Positions 7,317-13,506 of a stretch of DNA of 14,626 nucleotides are shown piece after piece. This DNA is from HGM11416 sp964532155 (GTDB taxonomy: Bacteria > Bacillota > Clostridia > Christensenellales > Borkfalkiaceae): the NCBI GenBank assembly GCA_964532155.1, contig CAZHGN010000036.1:1-14626 (forward strand). The letters run 5' to 3'. Each line of letters starts with the position of its first letter. Position 1 is the stretch's first letter. The notes beneath the pieces are model-generated. The model saw nothing but the letters and a program-made list of their open reading frames with translations. It made no database searches and had not been told where the DNA came from. The position numbers and the translations under genes are program-made.

Positions 7317-8372
7317 TTAATCGATAAAATCTTTAAGGCGTTTACTTCTTGACGGATGTCTGAGTTTGCGCAACGCCTTCGCCTCGATTTGTCTGATACG
7401 CTCCCTCGTAACGTTAAATTCCTTGCCTACTTCTTCGAGCGTTCTCGGTCTGCCGTCGTCTATTCCGTAGCGCAATCTCAAAACCTTTTCTTCTCTCGGC
7501 GTAAGGGTGTCCAAAACGCGGATAAGTTGTTCTTTGAGCATGGTAAACGCAACGCTGTCGCTCGGCGCGGTTGCCGATTCGTCCTCGAGAAAATCACCGA
7601 TATGGCTATCCTCTTCTTCACCGATAGGCGTTTCGAGAGATACGGGATCCTGCGCGATTTTCTGTATTTCCATAACGCGCGCCTCGCTTATGCCCATTTC
7701 CTCGGCAATTTCGGCGGGCAACGGCTCTCTACCCAATTTTTGCAGCAGCATTCTGGATACGCGAACCTGTCTGTTTATGGTTTCGACCATATGAACGGGA
7801 ATTCTTATGGTACGCGCCTGATCGGCAATCGCTCTCGTAATTGCCTGACGAATCCACCACGTGGCGTAAGTGGAGAACTTAAAGCCCTTTTGATAGTCGA
7901 ATTTTTCGACTGCTTTCATAAGACCGAGGTTGCCTTCTTGAATAAGATCGAGGAATTGCATACCTCTGCCGACGTACCTTTTGGCAATGGAAACGACCAA
8001 TCTGAGGTTAGCCTCGGACAAGCGTTGTTTTGCCGCCGCGTCGCCTTCCGCCATACGCTTTGCAAGCTCGACTTCCTCGTCGGGCGAAAGCAAGGGCACG
8101 CGGCCGATGTCTTTCAGGTACATCTTTACGGGATCGTCCATGTTGATCTCTTTGAGTAGCTGTTCATAGAGATCCTTATCTTTTTCGTAATCGTTTACGA
8201 TGGTAATTTTCGCGTCGTCGATAGCCTTATATATAGCGTCGACTTGCTCGCTGCTCGCGTCTACCTGATCGAGCTTATCGCAAAGATAATCGGACGTTAT
8301 AGAGCCCGTTTTTTTACCCTCTTCGATAAGCGACTTTGTTATTTCCTCCAAAAGCTGTTCGGAAATACTCAT
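7317..8372 (-). CDS. rpoD: RNA polymerase sigma factor RpoD (SigA)
   Basis: The 351-residue protein contains all regions of a primary sigma factor: a compact region 1.1 (about 1-75), region 1.2 starting DDPVKMYLKDIG (79-90), regions 2.1-2.4 with NLRLVVSIAKRY (122-133), DLIQEGNLGLMKAVEKFDY and FSTYATWWIRQAITRAI (166-182), region 3, and region 4.2 with TLEEVGKEFNVTRERIRQIEA (311-331). It directs RNA polymerase to housekeeping promoters, including the TATAAT-type ones in this window. It lies 69 bases downstream of dnaG, the conserved macromolecular-synthesis arrangement. GGAGG is 11 bases before the ATG at 8372. A four-codon frame (ATG AAA GAA TAA) begins directly at the ribosome binding site and its stop overlaps the rpoD start. 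Confidence 0.98.
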   Translation of the reverse strand: MSISEQLLEEITKSLIEEGKKTGSITSDYLCDKLDQVDASSEQVDAIYKAIDDAKITIVNDYEKDKDLYEQLLKEINMDDPVKMYLKDIGRVPLLSPDEEVELAKRMAEGDAAAKQRLSEANLRLVVSIAKRYVGRGMQFLDLIQEGNLGLMKAVEKFDYQKGFKFSTYATWWIRQAITRAIADQARTIRIPVHMVETINRQVRVSRMLLQKLGREPLPAEIAEEMGISEARVMEIQKIAQDPVSLETPIGEEEDSHIGDFLEDESATAPSDSVAFTMLKEQLIRVLDTLTPREEKVLRLRYGIDDGRPRTLEEVGKEFNVTRERIRQIEAKALRKLRHPSRSKRLKDFID

Positions 8373-8441
8373 TATTCTTTCATCCTCCGTTTTATCGGCG
8401 AAGCGGCTATGCCGTTACGCTTTGCGCATTAGCGCGTTATT

Positions 8442-10274
8442 TTATCTTTTTTTAGCAATTTTTACGGAAAGTTCGTTAATCCGCGCGGCAATCGTTCGGC
8501 GCTCGTCAACGCTCGTTTCGTTCGTGTAGCGTACTTTTAGTTCCGCAAGTTCCGCTTCGGCGGCACGCTTTTCCAAAAAATAGGCGCAATCGGCAAAATA
8601 GCCCTTTCTAACGCTTTCTTCAACGCGTTCCACCGTCTCGAAAATAAGCATAAGTTCTTCGAGGTTACTCTCGTCGGCAAGCGACTGTAGCTTGTCCTGT
8701 TCGACCGACGCGCCAAGCATTCGCTTTGCGGCGATGTATTCGGCAATTTCGCGGCGAAAATCGTCGGTATACGCAAAGTCCGTGGGCGTTCCGTAAACGT
8801 AGTCTTCGTTGCGTATATACGAATCGAGTACAAACCGCTCGGCACGAACATTGCCGTCGCCGTCCTCGTCCTTGCTCGGAATTTCGCCGACCGAAGCAGA
8901 CTTTTCGGTCTGTTTGTCGCCGTTTCCGCCCTTGTCGAGATCTCGACGTAAAGACTCGTAGGTGATGCCGCTTTCGTCGCGCAGTTTTTTTAGCAATTCT
9001 TCTTGCAAAGCGCTGTTATCGCACTCGGAAATAACCTTAACGCTCTCCTCGACAAACCGCCTCTTGCCCGAAACGGTAGTAAGGTCGTGGGCGTTTTTAA
9101 CGCATTGCAGTTTGAAATCGATAAGCGGCAAGGCGTTTTTTAAAAGCTCTGCGTAGGCGTTTGCGCCGCGCCTGTTTATAACCTCGTCGGGATCGAGCCC
9201 GTCGGGCAGACAAACCACCCTTACCTCGAGCCCGCAATCGCGCAATATTTCAAGACCGCGCACGGTAGCGTTCTGCCCCGCCTTGTCGCCGTCGTAACAT
9301 ATAAGCACGACGTCGGCGTAACGTTTAAGCATGCGCGCCTGCTCGACGGTAAGCGACGTTCCCATGCTGGCAACGACGTTTTTAAAACCCGCCTTATAAA
9401 GGGAAATGGTATCCATATACCCTTCTACCATAACGACGTAATCGAGCTTGCCCTTAAGATTTTTTTCTTTTTTAAGATTATTCAGATTATAAAGAGTTTT
9501 GCGCTTGGAAAACAAGGCGCTGTCGCTCGTGTTTTTATACTTGCCGAAATCGGTCTTTTCGAGCATTCTGCCCCCGAAAGCAATGACCTTGCCGAAACCG
9601 TCTATTATCGGAAAAATCAACCGCCCGGCAAGCGCGTCGAAATAATCGGACGGAGCGTCGGACGAAGCGCCTCCGCTTGACGGCTCGCGGTTTTTACGCC
9701 GTTGTACCGCACCCGCTTCAGCCGCCTCTTGCATAGTATATCCCTTTTTATGTAAATACTTTACGAGGGAATCGTAGTCGGGCGAACCGCCCAAACCGAA
9801 CGCGACTACTTCCTTTTTCGTAAGCCCGCGCTTTTCTAAATATTTTCTGTGCGCGGCGCACTCGGGCGTTTTAAGCATGTCCACGTAAAAAAGCGCAACG
9901 TCGCGCATGAGCGACTGCAAACGCGATTTTTGCGCATAACGCTTGCGAGTGTTTTCGTCGTCCTTGCCGTCGACGTCTTCGGGCAACGGAATATGCGCCT
10001 TTTCGCAAAGCAGTTTGACTGCCTCGTAAAAGCTGAGGCTTTCTATTTCCATTACGAATTTTATGACGTCGCCGCCCTTGCCGCAACCGAAACATTTGTA
10101 GAACTGCCCCGATTCGTTGACCGCAAAAGACGGAGTTTTTTCACTGTGCCCCGGCAACGGACAGCACGCCCAATAGGAACCGCCCTTCCTCGTCAGTTGA
10201 CAATATCCGCTCACGACGTCCACGATATTAAGTTGTGAACGTAGCCGCTCAAGGAATTTATCGTCGAACTTCAT
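8442..10274 (-). CDS. dnaG: DNA primase DnaG
   Basis: The 610-residue protein has the three primase parts. The N-terminal zinc-binding domain shows C37/C38, H43, C61 and C64, the catalytic core includes a TOPRIM domain with E284, D328 and D330 (VEGYMD, ICYDGD) and DGLDPDE (358-364), and a divergent helical C-terminal helicase-binding domain covers about 480-610. It makes RNA primers for lagging-strand replication together with DnaB. The zinc domain reads CCPLPGHSEKTPSF where most primases have CPFHxEKTPSF, so Cys and His are four residues apart instead of two. A Ser/Gly/Pro-rich insertion (about 194-211) lies before the DYFDALAGRLIFPI block. A moderate ribosome binding site (AGGGG) is about 13 bases before the ATG. 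Confidence 0.97.
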   Translation of the reverse strand: MKFDDKFLERLRSQLNIVDVVSGYCQLTRKGGSYWACCPLPGHSEKTPSFAVNESGQFYKCFGCGKGGDVIKFVMEIESLSFYEAVKLLCEKAHIPLPEDVDGKDDENTRKRYAQKSRLQSLMRDVALFYVDMLKTPECAAHRKYLEKRGLTKKEVVAFGLGGSPDYDSLVKYLHKKGYTMQEAAEAGAVQRRKNREPSSGGASSDAPSDYFDALAGRLIFPIIDGFGKVIAFGGRMLEKTDFGKYKNTSDSALFSKRKTLYNLNNLKKEKNLKGKLDYVVMVEGYMDTISLYKAGFKNVVASMGTSLTVEQARMLKRYADVVLICYDGDKAGQNATVRGLEILRDCGLEVRVVCLPDGLDPDEVINRRGANAYAELLKNALPLIDFKLQCVKNAHDLTTVSGKRRFVEESVKVISECDNSALQEELLKKLRDESGITYESLRRDLDKGGNGDKQTEKSASVGEIPSKDEDGDGNVRAERFVLDSYIRNEDYVYGTPTDFAYTDDFRREIAEYIAAKRMLGASVEQDKLQSLADESNLEELMLIFETVERVEESVRKGYFADCAYFLEKRAAEAELAELKVRYTNETSVDERRTIAARINELSVKIAKKR

Positions 10275-10291
10275 AACGAAAAAGCACCCCT

Positions 10292-10339
10292 AAAAAACCG
10301 TTAATAAAACACGGTACGATTTTGATGACAAAAAGTACC
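10292..10339 (-). promoter_or_regulatory. Possible attenuator-like structure upstream of dnaG
   Basis: On the minus strand ACCGT and ACGGT (plus positions 10311-10315 and 10297-10301) form a 5-bp stem followed by a T run, just before the dnaG ribosome binding site. An upstream GGTAC (10335-10339) could instead pair with GTACC (10313-10317), which overlaps the first arm, so the two stems exclude each other. The stems are short and this may be chance. Confidence 0.25.
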
Positions 10340-10408
10340 TTACATTTAATTAATACGGCAAAAAATCGCAAATCCCTTTTTTTATAACGAAAAAATATTT
10401 ATTTTTTT

Positions 10409-10443
10409 AAAAAAAGACCTATACGCCGCCTTTTTAGCGTATA
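10409..10443 (-). terminator. Intrinsic terminator, probably for the TetR transcript
   Basis: TATACGC (10420-10426) and GCGTATA (10437-10443) form a perfect 7-bp stem. On the minus strand a seven-T run follows after four bases. It lies about 190 bases downstream of the TetR stop codon and would insulate dnaG from it. Confidence 0.6.
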
Positions 10444-10634
10444 AGTCGCTTAATTTTCTTTTGGTTTGTTACAGTTTTACGAGTTTGCCGTTTTTAAGTT
10501 TTTTGCGGTTTTTACCATCTAATTAAAAAACTTCTATCCAGCCGTTGCGGTTTATTATTCTGCGCATATCGGCAACGCCGACGATTATAGCAAAGCTAAA
10601 TATACATATCGGCTTTTTTCCGCAATTATTCGTA

Positions 10635-11309
10635 TTATTCGCTTTTTTCTAAGGCGGCAAGCATTCCTTCGATTACTTGTTTTGCCAACGCCTCAAAATC
10701 GAATTGCGACACGAATTCTATTGCTTCTTTTATTTTTTCATCGGATACGCAATACAATAGCAACGTAGATTCGATAAAGCCTTTTACCTTTCTATCCATC
10801 GTGAAATACATATCGCACGGCACGGACATATAGTTCCGCATAACGCCCGCCGACGCTATCTCGCGCTCGTAAAAATCTTTCGTATGCCATTCGGGCAAAG
10901 TTTCTTTGAAAATATTTTCAAGTTTTTCCGTTATGTTATGATATATTATCGCCGATGAGTTCGGAAGCGAATACGCTACGTTATACAATTTGCGCATATG
11001 CGCGCTATATTCCGCCATATACAATTGCAGCGTCGTTTCCGCCGCATAGAACAATATTTTATCTTCTGTTTTCCCTTCTAACAATTTTTCGGTAAAATCG
11101 AATTGCCCTTTCAATGCGTATTCAACCAAATCGCAGACAATGTGTTCCTTCGTCTTAAGTACGTAAGTAACCGTACCACTACTTAAATTTGTCTCTTTGA
11201 CAATTCTTCTTATGGTTGTCTGGTCATATCCTTCGGTCAAAAACATTTTAGCCGTAATATGTAATAATTTTGTTTTTAGGGCTTTCAAATCATAGCCTTT
11301 CTTAGCCAT
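10635..11309 (-). CDS. TetR/AcrR family transcriptional regulator
   Basis: The 224-residue protein has a typical TetR N-terminal helix-turn-helix (about residues 12-60): LLHITAKMFLTEGYDQTTIRRIVKE, then NLSSGTVTYVLKTKEHIV. The remaining helical part is the ligand-binding and dimerisation domain, which I cannot assign to a subfamily. Such proteins usually repress their own gene and a neighbouring transporter or enzyme gene, releasing DNA on binding a small molecule. Here there is no adjacent divergent gene: non-coding DNA lies on both sides, so the target is unknown. GGAGG six bases before the ATG at 11309 and a TATAAT-type -10 box further upstream support the start. An AT-rich near-palindrome (11370-11380) in the promoter spacer could be an operator. 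Confidence 0.93.
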   Translation of the reverse strand: MAKKGYDLKALKTKLLHITAKMFLTEGYDQTTIRRIVKETNLSSGTVTYVLKTKEHIVCDLVEYALKGQFDFTEKLLEGKTEDKILFYAAETTLQLYMAEYSAHMRKLYNVAYSLPNSSAIIYHNITEKLENIFKETLPEWHTKDFYEREIASAGVMRNYMSVPCDMYFTMDRKVKGFIESTLLLYCVSDEKIKEAIEFVSQFDFEALAKQVIEGMLAALEKSE

Positions 11310-11361
11310 TTGATTCCTCCGAATAAAATATGTAAGTTAAAACACATTCTAAACTGCAAGT

Positions 11362-11370
11362 ATTATATCA
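11362..11370 (-). promoter_or_regulatory. Extended -10 promoter of the TetR gene
   Basis: On the minus strand TG, one base, then a perfect TATAAT (11362-11367) lies 53 bases before the TetR start codon. The -35 region is poor, which is common for extended -10 promoters. ATAAA-T-TTTAT overlaps the spacer at 11370-11380. Confidence 0.65.
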
Positions 11371-11524
11371 TAAATTTTATAGGCTTATTCGCCGTTTTAT
11401 ATAGGTTACGTGAAAATATTTTTTTGTGATTTTTAAGAATTTTTATGGGCGCAAAACAGAGCATAAATTCCCCAAATACAAGTATGTCGAAATAATGTAT
11501 CAACCCAATCTTTGCTTAGGCGCA

Positions 11525-11570
11525 GTAACGATATCGATCGGGAAAGCAAATTCCGAAACAATATCGTTAC
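11525..11570. repeat. Long hairpin-forming inverted repeat 1
   Basis: GTAACGATAT (11525-11534) and ATATCGTTAC (11561-11570) are perfect 10-bp inverted copies. Inside them, after a small internal loop, TCGGgAA pairs with TTCCGA around a six-base loop. No T tract follows on either strand, so it is not an intrinsic terminator. Confidence 0.8.
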
Positions 11571-11584
11571 CCTACTTTATTAAT

Positions 11585-11647
11585 ACAAGCAATATCAACG
11601 CTGTAACTTTGCTTGGGCGGTTGCGTTTAGCGTTACGGTATTGTTGT
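11585..11647. repeat. Long hairpin-forming inverted repeat 2
   Basis: ACAA, a bulged G, CAATA and AACGCT (11585-11602) pair with AGCGTT, TATTG and TTGT (11629-11647), giving 15 base pairs broken by one bulge and one internal loop. The apical loop is 26 bases and contains TTTGCTTGGG, similar to the TTTGCTTAGG just before hairpin 1. No T tract follows. Confidence 0.7.
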
Positions 11648-11779
11648 TTGCGCTTAGGTAAGTAACGACGACTTCTCGGCCATGATGCCGCTTCCCATGT
11701 TGCAAAACCATATGCTTTTACGTAAAAACTTGCCTATTGCTCTTTATAGTTTATAAATCAAAATAGCTTTATCCACCAT

Positions 11780-11818
11780 AAAAAACATACCCCGAAAGTT
11801 TGCCTTTCGGGGTATGTT
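11780..11818 (-). terminator. Intrinsic terminator of the ROK-like kinase gene
   Basis: A perfect 15-bp stem (11784-11798 with 11804-11818; core CCCCGAAAG/CTTTCGGGG) with a five-base loop is followed on the minus strand by a six-T run. It begins about 50 bases after the stop codon of the kinase gene. Confidence 0.93.
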
Positions 11819-11866
11819 ATATTATGTTTTTATGCAATAAGTAGCCGATAATCGACCTATAGACCG

Positions 11867-13240
11867 TTATTTACCGATATCGGTGAGCGATGCGGCGGCA
11901 ATACTTTGACCGACGCGACGGCTGTTTTCATCGGGCATTTCGATGCTTATGGCGGCGTACTCGGGGAATTCGGCTTTCAGAACTTCCCTCGCCTTTTCCA
12001 TAATGATATCTCCGCCCTTGCCGCTCGTGACTCTGCCTAACAGCAAGAGATGCTTGATATCGTAGAACTGAGAATAATAAGCGAGCGTGTAGCCGAGGTA
12101 AATACCGATATCCTCGTATATCTTTTCGGCACGGCTATCGCCGTCTAACATCATTTTTTGTACGACCTTAAGTTTTTCCGCAGGAGAAAGCCCCTCGTCG
12201 AAAGTGTAACCGGAATACTCGGCAAGCTTAATTACGGAGTCTTGCGAGAAATATTTAACGCCGCAACCGTAATCGCCGCTCCATTCGTCGACCATAGCGT
12301 CTTTATTAAAATCTACGGGAACGAACGCAAGCTCACTGAGCCAACCGTTCAACGTGCCGCCGAGGTTGATATAACCGCCCGCTTCGCTGGTACCCATAGC
12401 AATACCCAAAATACCCGTATCGTTCAAATCGATAGCGCCGGCAAGCGCGGTAACGTCGCCGTCGTTTGCAACCTCGATGGGAGCGCCGATCTCTTTTGCA
12501 ATGTCGGTATACATGGTGCGAACGTGATTTTTGAAATCCTCGTCGGGCACTTTCAAAAAGAGCGAGGCAACCATAATCTTGTTGTCTATATAAACGCCTG
12601 CGGACGAAACGCCGATAGCGTCTACCCTCGGCATTTTCGAAGCCGCGGTGAGCATTGCTTGCTTGATACCCTCGTAATGATAACGATAGTCTGAATTAGT
12701 CTTGGGGAACCAAACGACCTCTTCGCTATAAACGACTTCGCCGTCCACGACTGCGCTGACCTTGCGATCGCTGCCGCCGGCGTCGAAACCTATACGGCAT
12801 CCGTCGAGATGACCGCCGATTGCAAGCGAGCAGCTCGCTTCCGCAGGGAAATCCTTTTCGTCCTCGACGTAAACGACTTCGAAGGGCTTTTCGTAAACGC
12901 CCGCCATAAAGTCGAAATCGAACGCACGCGCACCGTTGGGCGAATAATCCGTGCTTATCGCTTCGTAAACGTATTTATCGCCGTGAAGGTAAATCTTATA
13001 ACCGCCGGCAATCCACAAAATGGATTTAATAATTCTTTCGGCGACGGTGTAGTTGTATTTTTGCAAGCTTTCGTCGGTCGTATCGAAAATGTCGAGTTTA
13101 TAAACGTAGTTATAACCGCCGTTGCGCTCTATGCAAATGGACAACGTCTTATGCGCGGAAGCGGCAACCTTTTCGTTAAACTCGCGCAGGGCAAGTATCA
13201 TCGGCTTAAAGCCCTTGTCGAAATTAGGTGTGAATTTCAT
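11867..13240 (-). CDS. ROK-family-like sugar kinase with extra N-terminal domain
   Basis: I place the start at 13240 (MKFTPNFDKG), not at the longer frame start at 13285, because GGGAGGA lies four bases upstream of this ATG. The product is 457 residues. From about residue 148 it is an actin-like ATPase fold of ROK type: phosphate-binding GFDAGGSDRK (151-160), VANDGDVTALAGA (257-269) with the likely catalytic Asp, GIAMGTSEAGG (279-289), and a C-terminal LLLGRVTSGKGG (399-410). The zinc-binding CxCGxxGCxE motif of classic ROK kinases is missing; only GDYGCG (322-327) is in that area. The first roughly 145 residues form a separate domain I cannot assign. ROK enzymes phosphorylate hexoses such as glucose, fructose or N-acetylmannosamine; the substrate here is unknown. 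The gene is divergent from an AraC-type regulator, which probably controls it. Confidence 0.85.
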   Translation of the reverse strand: MKFTPNFDKGFKPMILALREFNEKVAASAHKTLSICIERNGGYNYVYKLDIFDTTDESLQKYNYTVAERIIKSILWIAGGYKIYLHGDKYVYEAISTDYSPNGARAFDFDFMAGVYEKPFEVVYVEDEKDFPAEASCSLAIGGHLDGCRIGFDAGGSDRKVSAVVDGEVVYSEEVVWFPKTNSDYRYHYEGIKQAMLTAASKMPRVDAIGVSSAGVYIDNKIMVASLFLKVPDEDFKNHVRTMYTDIAKEIGAPIEVANDGDVTALAGAIDLNDTGILGIAMGTSEAGGYINLGGTLNGWLSELAFVPVDFNKDAMVDEWSGDYGCGVKYFSQDSVIKLAEYSGYTFDEGLSPAEKLKVVQKMMLDGDSRAEKIYEDIGIYLGYTLAYYSQFYDIKHLLLLGRVTSGKGGDIIMEKAREVLKAEFPEYAAISIEMPDENSRRVGQSIAAASLTDIGK

Positions 13241-13305
13241 TCTTCCTCCCTCGGCGCGCACCGCGACAATAGGCGAATACCGCACCGTTTGTTTTTCTTA
13301 TCTAT

Positions 13306-13314
13306 ATTATACCA
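13306..13314 (-). promoter_or_regulatory. Extended -10 promoter of the ROK-like gene
   Basis: On the minus strand TGG precedes a perfect TATAAT (13306-13311). The -35 is poor (TGGACT with a 15-base spacer). The start site would be near 13299, giving a leader of about 60 bases. Confidence 0.7.
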
Positions 13315-13340
13315 TTAAAAACGAAAAGTCCATAGCTTTT

Positions 13341-13403
13341 GGCGTACTATTTTAAAATAAATTTTTTACACAAAAAGACACTTTACAAAAAAAAGTTTAC
13401 GCC
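13341..13403. promoter_or_regulatory. Candidate operator repeats between the divergent ROK-like and AraC genes
   Basis: GGCGTA (13341-13346) and TACGCC (13398-13403) are inverted copies bracketing AT-rich DNA. It contains a perfect 12-bp palindrome (TATTTTAAAATA, 13348-13359) and two direct TTTACA copies 17 bases apart (13365-13370, 13382-13387). The position between the two promoters fits regulator binding, but the base composition makes chance matches likely. Confidence 0.35.
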
Positions 13404-13419
13404 GAACGCAATTATTTTA

Positions 13420-13448
13420 TTGCAAAAAGCCCTTGAATAATATATAAT
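13420..13448 (+). promoter_or_regulatory. Promoter of the AraC-type regulator gene
   Basis: TTGCAA (13420-13425) and TATAAT (13443-13448) are separated by exactly 17 bases. Transcription would start near 13455. A 6-bp hairpin (GCGGAA/TTCCGC, 13461-13477) forms at the very start of the leader. Confidence 0.82.
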
Positions 13449-13506
13449 AAAAAAGTAAATGCGGAACGGTTTTCCGCTTGCTCAAAAAAATCACGGACGA
13501 AACGCT

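Larger units (their letters stand above)
10275..10634. other. AT-rich intergenic region between dnaG and the TetR gene
   Basis: These 360 bases contain no gene I can support. The part near dnaG holds the attenuator-like sequence and probably the dnaG promoter; TTGTCA (minus, 10326-10331) is a possible -35 but has no good -10 partner. A terminator lies at 10409-10443. On the minus strand, 10469-10567 reads as a 14-codon frame (MRRIINRNGWIEVF), a stop, then 17 further codons in the same frame (LDGKNRKKLKNGKLVKL); this could be a gene remnant or chance. Confidence 0.6.
11310..11866. other. 557-bp intergenic region between the TetR and ROK-like genes
   Basis: No gene can be supported here. A 79-codon plus-strand frame (11426-11665, GTG start) lacks a ribosome binding site and spans two long hairpins, so I do not call it. 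Minus-strand frames across 11440-11750 are open for up to about 50 codons with interruptions and could be decayed coding sequence. The region contains two adjacent hairpin-forming inverted repeats (11525-11570 and 11585-11647), imperfect direct repeats (11511 and 11647), a perfect 12-bp palindrome TTTTACGTAAAA (11716-11727), and the terminator of the ROK-like gene at the right end. Confidence 0.7.

Noticed and set aside
10469..10567. Short interrupted minus-strand frame downstream of the TetR gene
   Set aside because: Only 31 codons with an internal stop, no ribosome binding site and no recognised family; noted in the intergenic entry only.
11426..11665. 79-codon plus-strand open frame in the TetR-ROK gap
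   Set aside because: It has a GTG start without a ribosome binding site, no recognisable family, and runs straight across two long hairpins that explain its composition better.
13241..13285. Upstream extension of the ROK-like kinase by 15 codons
   Set aside because: The added segment contains the strong ribosome binding site of the ATG at 13240 and has no such site of its own.
13459..13506. Upstream extension of the AraC-type regulator by 16 codons
   Set aside because: The ATG at 13459 would be only a few bases after the predicted transcription start and the added residues coincide with a leader hairpin.
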